Positions 24,059-32,265 of a stretch of 42,447 nucleotides of DNA are shown here, piece by piece. Each line of letters opens with the position of its first letter. Position 1 is the first letter of the stretch. This stretch comes from Herbinix sp. (lineage in GTDB: Bacteria > Bacillota > Clostridia > Lachnospirales > Lachnospiraceae), in contig JAQUYQ010000007.1 of NCBI GenBank assembly GCA_028691795.1, positions 1-42,447 on the forward strand, in the 5' to 3' direction. The notes beneath the pieces are model-generated. The model saw nothing but the letters and a program-made list of their open reading frames with translations, searched no databases and was not told the DNA's origin. The position numbers and the translations under genes were made by a program.

Positions 24059-24703
24059 TCATTTATTTTTTAATAATAATATCTGACTATGAACAAATTG
24101 CTGGAAATACTCTCTCGTAGGACGTTGCAGCGGTTTTCCACCATATACTTTTGAACTAACAATTCGATCAGAAATTCCATCGATATAGGCAGATACATTG
24201 TTCATAATAATTTCCATAGGTATTTCCTTATCAAATATATTTTGATCCATGCCTTTTTGAATGAGTAAAGCGACATTCTCCATAAAATGTGCACCAACAT
24301 TATTCAATTGTAACTTGGACATAATGGTATCTGCTTTTTCCGGGTTATTAGATATATAAGTCATAAGTTCAAATCTGATTTTACCTATTATGGCAGGGCA
24401 CGAATCAATGTAGTTTCCTAACTCTTCAAAAAGTAGGGCCAAACTACTTTCAATACGATCATCATCTCTTACGGAACTTAATTCGATTAAATCTTGTTCC
24501 CTTCCAATCCTATTAATTGCTTCAATTAGTAATTCATCAATATCCTTAAAATATAAGTAAATTCCACCTTTACTTAATCCGGCGGTCTTAATGATATCTA
24601 GCATAGTAATGTCATATAGTGGTTTTATCTTAAGGACCTCGATGGTAGCTTTCACGATCTTATCTACTTTTTCTTTTTTATAGTTTTCTGTTACTTTAGG
24701 CAT
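24059..24703 (-). CDS. TetR/AcrR-family transcriptional regulator
   Basis: A 214-residue repressor-type protein. Residues about 10-60 form the TetR helix-turn-helix, with ITMLDIIKTAGLSKGGIYLYF as the recognition region, shown here in shortened form as TAGLSKGGIYLYF. The C-terminal helices are variable, as usual for ligand-binding parts. The start at 24703 follows GAGAGGTGACAAGC; a GTG at 24712 is possible but too close to that site. It lies 87 bp upstream of the CPBP gene on the same strand, with a palindromic operator in between, so it likely controls that gene. Its inducer is unknown. Confidence 0.92.
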   Translation of the reverse strand: MPKVTENYKKEKVDKIVKATIEVLKIKPLYDITMLDIIKTAGLSKGGIYLYFKDIDELLIEAINRIGREQDLIELSSVRDDDRIESSLALLFEELGNYIDSCPAIIGKIRFELMTYISNNPEKADTIMSKLQLNNVGAHFMENVALLIQKGMDQNIFDKEIPMEIIMNNVSAYIDGISDRIVSSKVYGGKPLQRPTREYFQQFVHSQILLLKNK

Positions 24704-25212
24704 GCTTGTCACCTCTCAATATACATTTCTGACGCTCAAATAAATTAAGTTTAGCAGCTTCTGTAGGTTTGAAAAAAACTTTTTAGCTACATTTTTACTT
24801 ATTATATCGGATTAAGTTTGAATAGTAAATAAATTATCCTACAAGGGACTACTTCTTATAAATTCTTTTTAGTAACTTAATAGTAAAGCGAGATGCCACT
24901 TTGTAAAATGAGATGCAAGGTTTGTAACCGACAACCAATCTTTCTGTAAGACAAGGTGCAACCACTTGGCATAAATATTAAATCAAAGAATTATAACTCA
25001 ATCTGGAATCGATAAGGTTGCATTTCGATTTTCAATTAGGTATGGAATACTTTTGGGTAATCTGGCATTTAACATTATTCAGTTATAACGGTTACACATC
25101 ACATCTATGTATGAATAGAACTGTGTACTCAAGGGTACTTAAAACTCCAGAAACGAAAAATGGCCAGAAGCCTCATAAATTAAGAACTTCAGACGAAATT
25201 AGTTAAGCTTGG
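24704..25212. other. Gene-free stretch left of the integrated element
   Basis: About 500 bp with no supported gene. A 62-codon open frame at 25018-25206 lacks a ribosome site and family likeness. Near 24890-24920 the word GAGATGC occurs twice about 22 bp apart (GCGAGATGCCAC, ATGAGATGCAAG), which could be leftover transposon end sequence, but no transposase is present. The stretch ends at a copy of the tRNA-Gly T-arm. Confidence 0.35.
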
Positions 25213-25226
25213 GACGGGATTCGAAC
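25213..25226 (-). repeat. Left attachment-site copy of the tRNA-Gly T-arm
   Basis: The 14-mer GACGGGATTCGAAC is identical to the T-arm of the tRNA-Gly gene (28583-28596), but here it has no tRNA around it. With the integrase gene next to the intact tRNA, the two copies look like the att core repeats flanking an integrated element of about 3.37 kb. Confidence 0.65.
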
Positions 25227-25327
25227 AAATCCCCGCACACACAAACACTGATAAATAGGAGGTTTGCGGCTTCTGTTATTTATCTGCACACATACTTGCA
25301 TAAAGATATGTATAGGGAAATTGAAAG

Positions 25328-26155
25328 TTATTTTACTTCCGAAAGATGAATATAAGTTTCATCTTTAGTTCCTAAATATAATGTAAATTCTGTACTGTCC
25401 TTGGGTAAAGCATAAAAATATGCACCGTATGCGACGCCACCAGCCTTAGAGTTGGTTATTGATATAAACGAATCATATAATCCAAAAGACTTATATTTCT
25501 GAGTTTCTCCATTTTTAAAAGCAGACGAATATGTAGCTTCTGCACATACATTTATACATGGATTATCTTCAGACAATGGAAAATTGTCTGGTAATGCAAG
25601 AGCATATTCTATATATATTAATCGTTTGTTGGTGACATCTGGTACATTGTATTCAGAGAAAAGAAGACCACTTACTAATTCAGCTTCTTCATTGAATTTT
25701 ACATCGGTAATACAAATCTTTATAGGAAAAACATCAAAATATTTGTTCATATAAGTTGAATCGACCCATTGTCCCAATTCGGCGGGATTATCATATGTTA
25801 TATTTTTAATAGTCTCTATATCAGAGAATAATGCGTCTTGCTGATTCAATGCTAAGTCAGAAGGTACTGCTATTTCTTCAAGTGGGTCATTTGGTAATTC
25901 AGTTATTTCTTCAAGCGGGTCATTAGGAAATTCAATTATTTCCTCGGGCAAATTATCAGAGGGCTCATATGAAGTTTCATTAGTAGCCTCTTTTAATTTA
26001 TTTATTTCTTCTTTAAGAGTTTTGTTTTCTAACTCTAATTGATTGATTTGTGACTGCAATTCAATTGTTTCATCCGACTTCTCGTTATTTGATTGACATC
26101 CCATCAAAATACACATAGTTAAAAAAACAATAAATGCTGCTTTTATATACTTCAT
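25328..26155 (-). CDS. Lipoprotein with coiled coil and short tandem repeats
   Basis: A 275-residue secreted lipoprotein with a signal peptide ending in ILMGC (Cys20). Residues about 28-58 form a predicted coiled coil (SQINQLELENKTLKEEINKL). A repeat region near residues 70-95 has PNDPLEEI twice in a row. The C-terminal 160 residues form an unrecognised, probably beta-rich domain. ATG follows AAGGAGAAAGTT. It lies alone inside the integrated element and is probably cargo. I do not recognise the domain. A surface-anchored accessory or exclusion protein is possible, with no direct support. Confidence 0.8.
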   Translation of the reverse strand: MKYIKAAFIVFLTMCILMGCQSNNEKSDETIELQSQINQLELENKTLKEEINKLKEATNETSYEPSDNLPEEIIEFPNDPLEEITELPNDPLEEIAVPSDLALNQQDALFSDIETIKNITYDNPAELGQWVDSTYMNKYFDVFPIKICITDVKFNEEAELVSGLLFSEYNVPDVTNKRLIYIEYALALPDNFPLSEDNPCINVCAEATYSSAFKNGETQKYKSFGLYDSFISITNSKAGGVAYGAYFYALPKDSTEFTLYLGTKDETYIHLSEVK

Positions 26156-26301
26156 AACTTTCTCCTTGTGTGAATTTCATTGTTTGTATCATTTTACCAA
26201 ATTTCACTAGTCTGTTCAACATAAATTGGCAAGAAAAATCATCTCAAATTATTTGTTTAAATTATTTGAAGTAAAAATAATAAATACATTATGGGATTTT
26301 A

Positions 26302-26601
26302 TTACAATATTTCAATTTCCTTTGCCAAAACTAAGGTGCTATCCAGTTTTATAGGTACAAATCGTATCCGCTTACCAATTCGAAACATATTACTTCTATC
26401 GTCAACTATTATATCATCTCGTTTTATATAGTACTCTTGATTATTATCGTCTTTTACAAAACCACTAGTATTTTCGCTATTTAAATATGATATCTCGCCT
26501 TCTATTTTATTTGGTAGAATTGCCTGTTCTATTAAATTATCTGAAATTTTAGTGATTTTCTTAATAAAGTCACCTGTAATTCTGCTACGTGCTTTGTCCA
26601 A
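26302..26601 (-). CDS. Small protein with cold-shock-like C-terminal domain
   Basis: A 99-residue frame from a TTG at 26601. Residues about 34-99 have the layout of an OB-fold/cold-shock domain: GEISYLNSENTSGFVKDD, then a YYIKRDDI strand, then IGKRIRFVP and a final AKEIEIL, resembling CspA but with changed RNP motifs. No ATG and no good ribosome site is present. The frame stays open upstream to a TGA near 26641, so it may be the tail of a longer, truncated gene. It lies back to back with the broken recombinase at 26640. Function is unknown; nucleic-acid binding is inferred from the fold pattern. Confidence 0.55.
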   Translation of the reverse strand: MDKARSRITGDFIKKITKISDNLIEQAILPNKIEGEISYLNSENTSGFVKDDNNQEYYIKRDDIIVDDRSNMFRIGKRIRFVPIKLDSTLVLAKEIEIL

Positions 26602-26639
26602 TCTTTCACTGCCTATAAGATAATGAGAGGTCTGGCTTC

Positions 26640-27124
26640 ACAAGAAGCTGTAAAGCCGCAAAACGTGATAAGAATTTCTCAGTAAGAAAGAATAAGGTAT
26701 TCATAGAATTCTGCAAGTCAACCGGATTGCGTAAGAAGGAATTAAAATGCCTAAGGGGAACGCAATTAATGATGAAGAACGGGTTGTATTACATAGCCGT
26801 TACCAGAGGAGCTAAGGGCGGTCGGTATCGTGAAGCACTAATCATATCAAATGTTGATGCGGTAGTGAAACGCATGGAAGAAGCCGGAAACGGAAAAGTG
26901 TGGTCATATGTTCCTGATATGGATTACATTCTTTCCGTAGTGATTATTGTACGGAACTCTACAATATGCTAGCTAGACCGATAGAAAAGATACCGAGGAA
27001 CGAACGTTACCATTGTCGGTGTGACTTGAAAGGTATCTGTTATGATAAACGTGCCATGTTGATTGCAAGCCAGTTCCTTGGGCATAACCGAATCAATGTA
27101 ATGGCAGAACATTATTTACGCTAA
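26640..27124 (+). pseudogene. Broken tyrosine recombinase/integrase fragment
   Basis: This region codes, across one frameshift, for the catalytic part of a phage-type integrase. The first frame reads EFCKSTGLRKKELKCLRGTQL, which I shorten to GLRKKELKCLRG (conserved Arg region), and the RGAKGGRYRE strand (Lys region) up to about 26930. Near 26930-26945 the frame shifts and continues as RSDYCTELYNML, then CDLKGICYDKRAM and ASQFLGHNRINVMAEHYLR, the normal LGHxxxxxxxHY end. The N-terminal core-binding part is missing. It is an inactive relic from an earlier insertion. A strong GC-rich hairpin (27130-27152) follows. Confidence 0.65.
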
Positions 27125-27129
27125 CTCTT

Positions 27130-27152
27130 ATGCCCGCAGGATCTGCGGGCAT
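27130..27152 (+). terminator. GC-rich hairpin between relic and integrase
   Basis: A perfect 10-bp stem ATGCCCGCAG/CTGCGGGCAT with a 3-base loop starts 5 bp after the stop of the broken recombinase. The following tract is ATTTCAG, so termination is plausible but not ideal. Confidence 0.6.
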
Positions 27153-27250
27153 ATTTCAGAAAAAAGCTTCGTTTTTAAAATCACCTATCATATTGTTTTT
27201 ATGAAACAATAACAGAGAGTTTCAAAACTTAAACAGGAGGACACATAATT

Positions 27251-28468
27251 ATGCTTGATGCATTACTTGTATTGCAAGAAGCGTTTGAATGTGGTATCTT
27301 GGATGCAACAGAAGTCGCATTAAAAACAAATATGACTAAAGAAGCCTATGTAAAAGAGCGCCATTCGTATTCCATCAGCGCAAGGAAGGATGGGCGCATC
27401 ATAACCACCGTAAGAAGAGAGGAAGAAGAAAGACAACAGATATCTGCGACAACATATGAAGAGCTGATTGGTAAGCTGTATGATTTTTATGCTGACCGTA
27501 AAAGAGACTATACTATCAGCGATTTGTATGAAGTCTGGATAGAAAAGAGAGGGAAGCAGGCTATAGAGGGTAACATCGATATAAAGACTGTAAAAAGGGA
27601 TGACGAGCACTGGATAAAGTACTATACCGCTAATAAGCTTGTCACCATACCCGTTAAAAAGATAACCACCAAGATGTTGAACGAATTTCTGAATGATTCC
27701 ATTACCATGTTCAAGCTATCGAGAAAAGAAATGAACAACATGAAAACCATTATTAACGCGGTATTCAAGCTCGCAATGGATTTGGAGATACTGACAATCA
27801 ATCCTTTGCTGAATGCACGCGTAGACGTTAAATTTCGCTCAGTCCAGAAGAAAAAGGATGGTTCTAAGCTTTATCTTGAAAATGAGATGGAAATCCTCGA
27901 AAGCTTTCTTTATCAGCAAAAAACTATTGAATCCTATGCCATCCTAATGGACTTTCAAATCGGGACCCGAGTTGTAGAACTAGTAGTTCTTACAAAGGAA
28001 GATATGCTTGATAGCGAAGTTTATATTCATAAGATGGAGATTGTGGATGAGGAGAGAGTAGACGGTAAATATTTCCGTAAAGGCTATAAGATAGTGGAAT
28101 ACGTGAAACATGATATCTCATCTGGTTATCGTACCATTCCCCTGACAGTTAAGGCTCAAAAGATTTTAGAAGAGGTTAAAAAGCTTTCTGAAGGCTGTGA
28201 GTATTTATTCACGCAAAGTAATGGACAAAGAATGACGAGCAGAAGCTTTAATTATTGGTTAGCAAAATACTGCAGGGACGCAGGAATTTCTTTTAAAAGC
28301 AGTCATTGTATCCGCAGGACATTTGCTAGCCGGTTGTTTGCTGCAGGTATGCCATTAGCTGAAATCAGTGTGTATATGGGGCATGAGGACATTGAGACAA
28401 CCAAAGGTTATATCTACAATTACCATGAGGTAGAGCAGAACCGGTCCTACATGAACAAGGCCTTATAA
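27251..28468 (+). CDS. int: Site-specific tyrosine integrase
   Basis: A 405-residue recombinase that would insert and excise the surrounding element. An N-terminal arm-binding/DNA-binding part (about 1-90) and a core-binding region (about 95-200, with YTISDLYEVWIEKRG) precede the catalytic domain. Catalytic residues are visible as Arg in QIGTRVVEL, Lys in YVKHD, His-x-x-Arg in SSHCIRRTFAS, His in MGHEDIETT and a Tyr in YIYNY. ATG follows CAGGAGGACACATAATT. The gene ends about 110 bp from the T-arm of the tRNA-Gly gene, the usual position for a tRNA-targeting integrase. All catalytic positions seem intact, so it may still be active. Confidence 0.93.
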   Translation: MLDALLVLQEAFECGILDATEVALKTNMTKEAYVKERHSYSISARKDGRIITTVRREEEERQQISATTYEELIGKLYDFYADRKRDYTISDLYEVWIEKRGKQAIEGNIDIKTVKRDDEHWIKYYTANKLVTIPVKKITTKMLNEFLNDSITMFKLSRKEMNNMKTIINAVFKLAMDLEILTINPLLNARVDVKFRSVQKKKDGSKLYLENEMEILESFLYQQKTIESYAILMDFQIGTRVVELVVLTKEDMLDSEVYIHKMEIVDEERVDGKYFRKGYKIVEYVKHDISSGYRTIPLTVKAQKILEEVKKLSEGCEYLFTQSNGQRMTSRSFNYWLAKYCRDAGISFKSSHCIRRTFASRLFAAGMPLAEISVYMGHEDIETTKGYIYNYHEVEQNRSYMNKAL

Positions 28469-28492
28469 TCGTATGAGTACGTAAAATGACCT

Positions 28493-28512
28493 TGCACACA
28501 TCCTGCACACAT
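28493..28512. repeat. Tandem arm-type integrase site, right end
   Basis: TGCACACAT occurs twice 11 bp apart (28493-28501 and 28504-28512). Another copy lies at the left end (25285-25293), with a near match at 25234. Such repeats next to an integrase gene and att core are typical arm-type binding sites. This is inferred from position. Confidence 0.5.
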
Positions 28513-28532
28513 GATTTTTGGACACAAAAAAA

Positions 28533-28569
28533 CAGGAAAGCTTGATTTTACTAGCTTTCCTGCCATTTT
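28533..28569. terminator. Bidirectional terminator of int and tRNA-Gly
   Basis: The stem CAGGAAAGCT/AGCTTTCCTG (28533-28542 with 28553-28562) is followed by ATTTTT on the plus strand and by seven T on the minus strand (28526-28532). It can end both the integrase transcript and the tRNA transcript. Confidence 0.85.
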
Positions 28570-28575
28570 TCATTA

Positions 28576-28647
28576 AGCGCGAGACGGGATTCGAACCCGC
28601 GACCCTCGCCTTGGCAAGGCGATACTCCACCACTGAGCCACTCGCGC
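28576..28647 (-). tRNA. tRNA-Gly (anticodon GCC)
   Basis: On the minus strand the sequence starts with the acceptor arm GCGCGAG and ends with CTCGCGC. It has the D-arm region GGCTCAGTGGTGGAG, an anticodon arm with loop TTGCCAA, and the T-arm GCGGGTTCGAATCCCGT. All stems pair. CCA is not encoded. It has its own consensus promoter at 28677-28705 and a terminator at 28533-28562. Its T-arm is the right attachment core of the adjacent integrated element. Confidence 0.96.
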
Positions 28648-28676
28648 ATATTTGCTGTATTTCATGTACAAGAGAT

Positions 28677-28705
28677 ATAATAAATGATAAAAGAGGGTTT
28701 GTCAA
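28677..28705 (-). promoter_or_regulatory. Promoter of tRNA-Gly
   Basis: Minus-strand TTGACA (28700-28705) and TATTAT (28677-28682) are spaced by 17 bp and lie about 30 bp before the tRNA 5' end. Confidence 0.8.
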
Positions 28706-28715
28706 TACCTATATT

Positions 28716-28977
28716 TTGAAATGTTATTTTTACCAATGAACAGCAGAAAATAGTAATCCGCATGTCAGAACTGAGCGAGAAAAATGATATAGCGAAAACT
28801 CTATATCCAATTGAAATAAAATCCATGGTGGGTACCATAGTAAGTGGTTTTTTGCGTATGAAGAGTAATGCAGCTGCGACTCAGTTTGGAAAGGGGATTA
28901 ACTTTTTATTTCCTGCATTTGATAGGGCACAATCAATATTTATTGATACCGAAGAAATTTCCCAAATGCTAGAATGA
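28716..28977 (+). pseudogene. Truncated gene of unknown function
   Basis: An open frame from about 28716 encodes up to 86 residues, including QQKIVIRMSELSEKNDIAK and AFDRAQSIFIDTEEISQMLE. The in-frame ATG at 28762 has no ribosome site, and homologous-looking coding continues upstream of it, so the 5' end is probably lost at the tRNA side. It stops in an ATGA overlap with a 34-codon frame (28974-29078), then a MerR-like pseudogene follows. The three together look like the remains of an accessory operon. I do not recognise the family. Confidence 0.45.
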
Positions 28978-29078
28978 GACTAGAGAATGTCTTAGATCGA
29001 GTCGCTTCACAGGGGCATACTTATGAAGTTGGAGGCAGGATTCCAATTCATGGTGTAAGATTGCGCCGTTATTTTTAG
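28974..29078 (+). CDS. 34-residue ORF in a decayed operon
   Basis: A short frame that overlaps the stop of the previous one (ATGA) and contains RLENVLDRVASQGHTYEVGG. Thirteen bases after its stop the MerR-like pseudogene begins. Tight coupling suggests it was real coding sequence, perhaps the 3' part of a gene broken by a frameshift with the upstream frame. No family is recognised. Confidence 0.4.
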   Translation: MRLENVLDRVASQGHTYEVGGRIPIHGVRLRRYF

Positions 29079-29091
29079 CAAGGAGAACGCG

Positions 29092-29347
29092 ATGTCAAGA
29101 CAAAGGACGTTAGAAATAATTAAGGAGTCAGAGTATGTAACCATCGGTGAATTAGTACGCTTAACAAACACAAGGTATAGCACACTCAAATATTATTCGG
29201 AAGAAGGAATGCTTCCTGTTTGAACAGGAAGATAGTAATCTTACAAGACGTTATAAAAGAACGGAAGCAATTAGAAGAATTGAAGAAATTAGGACAATGC
29301 GTAAGGAGGGAAAAACGATACCCCAAATTATAGAGATTTTAAGCTAA
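29092..29347 (+). pseudogene. MerR-like regulator with a frameshift
   Basis: ATG at 29092 follows AAGGAGAACGCG. The first 43 codons read as a MerR-type helix-turn-helix (VTIGELVRLTNTRYSTLKYY, then SEEGMLP) and run into a TGA at 29221. Removing one base near 29217-29220 restores the family continuation FEQEDSNLTRRYKRTEAIRR, and then EGKTIPQIIEIL up to a TAA at 29347. The total of about 85 residues is a minimal MerR-like protein. One inserted base is the simplest explanation. No metal- or drug-binding domain is present even in the restored form. Confidence 0.7.
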
Positions 29348-29406
29348 AAGAGAGTTTTCCTTAAGTGTAGTTAATCAAATTAACACACAAGGAAACTCTC
29401 TTTTTT
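29347..29406. terminator. Strong bidirectional terminator
   Basis: The stem AAAGAGAGTTTTCCTT/AAGGAAACTCTCTTT (29347-29362 with 29389-29403, one bulged T) is followed by TTT on the plus strand. Runs of A before it give T on the minus strand. It separates the MerR relic from the convergent leucine-rich-repeat gene. Confidence 0.85.
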
Positions 29407-29453
29407 CTCAGTCATTATATTTTAAGTCATGGTAACCGCATTACTTTGGCGAG

Positions 29454-31757
29454 TTACTCAATATCAATTAAAAAACCATTAGCCATTGCATAATCATAGG
29501 CTGCTGAGTCAGGCTGACAATAGATGGTCTGGTTTCCTTCCAGGGCCCAGTGATAAAAAGCACGCTTTCCAATCTTGGTAATTGTGTCTGGAACATGGAT
29601 TTTGGTAAGGTTTTGGCACCATCCGAAGGAATAGTTAGCTACGTTATCTATACCACCGGAAAGCCAGATCTCTTCAAGATCATTACAGTTGCTAAAAGCA
29701 TATTCTCCGAGAGTAGTTACATTATCCGGCAAAGTAACTGTAGTTAATCCACTGTTAGAAAAGGCATAGTTTCCAATGGAATTTAATGTAGCAGGAAAAT
29801 CAATTTCCGTTATGTTTTTACAATTATAAAAAGCATAGGATTCAATTGCCTTTAGCTTCGAAGGAAACGTTACTTCGACTAAATTCGTGCAGGAATAAAA
29901 TGCATGACGTGCTATCGTAGTAAGTTTCTTCGGAAGAGTAACCTTTTTTAAGGATCCGTTGTTCTTAAATGTGTAAGGGGCAATGAATACAATTTGATCT
30001 GGCAGGGTCAGATCAGTATCGGTACCGGTGTATTTTACAAGAAAGCCGTTGTTGGTAATGACCATATGATCAACTTCATTTTCACGGATCCACTTCGTTC
30101 CGGTAAAGAGATAGCTGCCGATCGTTTTAAGGGACTTCGGCAAGAGTACGGTTTCTACATTAGCACAACCGTTAAATGCGCTGGTACCAATTTCCGTTAC
30201 GCCTTCTGGTATATCGATGTCTGTTAAAGAGCGGCAGTCTGAAAAGGCATAGGAGCCAATTTTCATTAACTTAGCCGGATATTCGATATCCGTTAAGGAA
30301 GTACACCCGCTGAGCATATAATTAGGTATGGATGATAGCTGATCCGATAAAGTTATCTTTTTCAGACCGACACATTCGGAGAAAGTATTGTTCCCCATCG
30401 AGGTTACGGAATCGGGTACAAGAACTTCAGCCAACTGGTGACACTGTGAAAACGCATTGTTGCCAATATACTTTAATGTTTCCGGAAGATCAATCTGTGT
30501 CAGACTATAGCATCCGCTAAAAGCCCCATCCTTAATATCTGTAGTACTCTTCGAAAGAGAGATGCTGGCTAGGCGGACACAGTTTCTAAAAAGGTCATTG
30601 CTGATCTTTGTAATGCTTTCGGGTATGGTTAAGGCAGTCAGCTTCTTGCATCCGCTAAAAGCAGCATTTCCAAGAGCTTTCAGAGAAACTGGCAGAGTTA
30701 TCTCTGTTAAGGAAGAGCAATTATAAAAAGCATTGTCGCCAATACGGGTTACCGTTTTTGGTATGGTAATCGCTTTTAATTTACTGCAGTTTTGAAATGT
30801 TCCATCTGCTATGGAATCAAGCGTATTGGGAAGGTTAATGCTGGTTATCGCTTTACAGTTTGAAAAAGCATTATCTTCAATACGAGTGATACCTTCCGGT
30901 AATTGAATGCCGGTAAGTAACTTGCAGCCTTCCAACATGCCTTGTGTAATCACTGTTACTCCCTTTGGAATTTTAATACTTTTAAGTTTATCACAGTAAG
31001 AAAATGCATACGCTCCAATTTCAGTTACGGAATCAGGTATTGTAACAGATGCCAGGTTGTTGCAGTACTGGAAGGTTTCCCGCTGGATATTAGTTACACC
31101 ATTAGGGATGTTAATCTTCTTTAACGTATTGCAGTAGCGAAAGGCTTGCATTCCTAATGAGGTCAGCTTTTTCGGTAAGTTAATACTGGATAACTGATAG
31201 CAGCCCTGGAACGCTCTTCTTGATATATAGGTCAGATTGCTGTTTTCGGGAATGCTAAATGTTTTTATTTTTCCGCACCAGCTAAAGGCTTCAATGCTGA
31301 TGAAGCTAACTGATTTTGGAAGTGTTACCTTTGTAAGAGCATTACAATTCGAAAATGCTCCCTCTCCGATGTAAGTAAGCTGATCTGGTAAAGTAACATT
31401 ATTTAGTTTATAACAGTTGTAAAATGCATGATATGGAATTCGTTTAATGTCATTTGGCAAATTAATTTTTTTCAGAGCGCGACAATCTGAAAATGCTTCC
31501 TCGTTAATTACTTTTACGCTGCTGGGTAAAACGACCGTAGTAACTTTTGCATTATTATAAAAAGCACGTTTACCTATTTCGGTAACAGTGGACGGTACGT
31601 TTACCGTCTTGGATGAACCCAGATAGCTGGTGAGAACCCCGTCTTTAATTTGAAAGTCGCTGGAACTTGCAGCCATAGCTTTTGTCTGAGTTATTGCTAA
31701 AAAACAGATGGAAAAGATAAATAGAAAGCAAATCACATTTCTTAGTTTTCTTTTCAT
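29454..31757 (-). CDS. BspA-type leucine-rich-repeat surface protein
   Basis: A 767-residue secreted protein. The ATG at 31757 follows AAGGAGGTGTATT; the frame is open to 31862, but no ribosome site is there. A signal peptide (about 1-32, ending TKAMA) is followed by roughly 28 repeats of about 23 residues of the LRR_5/BspA (Treponema pallidum) type, with the pattern IGxxAFxxCxxLxxIxLPxxL. One irregular spot near residue 545-580 (TKWIRENEVDHMV) interrupts the run. It ends with a typical C-cap (YDYAMANGFLIDIE). No sortase signal, cell-wall-binding repeats or transmembrane anchor is seen, so it is probably released or loosely attached. Family members bind host or bacterial surfaces. Confidence 0.93.
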   Translation of the reverse strand: MKRKLRNVICFLFIFSICFLAITQTKAMAASSSDFQIKDGVLTSYLGSSKTVNVPSTVTEIGKRAFYNNAKVTTVVLPSSVKVINEEAFSDCRALKKINLPNDIKRIPYHAFYNCYKLNNVTLPDQLTYIGEGAFSNCNALTKVTLPKSVSFISIEAFSWCGKIKTFSIPENSNLTYISRRAFQGCYQLSSINLPKKLTSLGMQAFRYCNTLKKINIPNGVTNIQRETFQYCNNLASVTIPDSVTEIGAYAFSYCDKLKSIKIPKGVTVITQGMLEGCKLLTGIQLPEGITRIEDNAFSNCKAITSINLPNTLDSIADGTFQNCSKLKAITIPKTVTRIGDNAFYNCSSLTEITLPVSLKALGNAAFSGCKKLTALTIPESITKISNDLFRNCVRLASISLSKSTTDIKDGAFSGCYSLTQIDLPETLKYIGNNAFSQCHQLAEVLVPDSVTSMGNNTFSECVGLKKITLSDQLSSIPNYMLSGCTSLTDIEYPAKLMKIGSYAFSDCRSLTDIDIPEGVTEIGTSAFNGCANVETVLLPKSLKTIGSYLFTGTKWIRENEVDHMVITNNGFLVKYTGTDTDLTLPDQIVFIAPYTFKNNGSLKKVTLPKKLTTIARHAFYSCTNLVEVTFPSKLKAIESYAFYNCKNITEIDFPATLNSIGNYAFSNSGLTTVTLPDNVTTLGEYAFSNCNDLEEIWLSGGIDNVANYSFGWCQNLTKIHVPDTITKIGKRAFYHWALEGNQTIYCQPDSAAYDYAMANGFLIDIE

Positions 31758-32265
31758 AATACACCTCCTTATGGTATTCCTTTCTTTACTTGTACATATA
31801 TTTTCTTCTTTATTGTATTCCAAATAATTCCAGTTTACAAGAAAAACACGATAAAAGTCCATGAACCAGAGCTATGAGGAAAATAATAAATTCAGCCGTA
31901 ATGGCTGCCATATGATTAGACGCATAAGTTTGCTACATGGTGCCATAAAATGATAAATTTATCAAAAATTGTATCAATGAATCACATTACGGAAGAAATT
32001 TACAAAATTCATAAGAAAGATATTTACAAATGATTTGTATTGTGCTAAAGTGTATAAAACAAAGAAAAATGGAAAATAAAGTGAAATAAAGTAAAATATG
32101 TGGAGATGCCGTCATCTTGTGATGATATGGTATCAGTAATTTACATAAATATAAAATAATTTTCTAATGGTCGAGTATTTATTAAAAAAATATTTAGGTT
32201 TGCTAATAAGAAGGGAACTTGTTTTATGCATGCATCTTCGTTTCCCGAGTAGCATGGAGGTTAAT
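31758..32265. other. Divergent intergenic region, LRR gene and agrB
   Basis: About 500 bp with no supported gene. It should hold the promoters of the leucine-rich-repeat gene and of agrB. A single TAAAGTGTATAAA near 32048 resembles the repeats at 42317-42350, but no partner lies 21 bp away, so I do not call a regulator site. The frame from 32167 into agrB lacks a ribosome site. Confidence 0.4.

Larger units (their letters stand above)
25213..28596. mobile_element. Small integrative element in tRNA-Gly
   Basis: A 3.4-kb segment bounded by two copies of the 14-bp tRNA T-arm. It contains a lipoprotein gene, a cold-shock-like small gene, a broken recombinase and a tyrosine integrase gene whose stop lies about 110 bp from the tRNA end. 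Copies of TGCACACAT occur near both ends (25285; 28493 and 28504), as expected for integrase arm sites. No replication or transfer genes are visible, so it is probably a remnant or a satellite that depends on a helper. Confidence 0.65.

Noticed and set aside
25018-25206. 62-codon plus-strand frame left of the element
   Set aside because: No ribosome site and no recognisable protein features; lies in an apparently gene-free stretch.
25234-25293. Possible CRISPR-like repeats (CACACA words)
   Set aside because: Only short 9-bp words at irregular distances and no spacers or cas genes; better explained as integrase arm sites.
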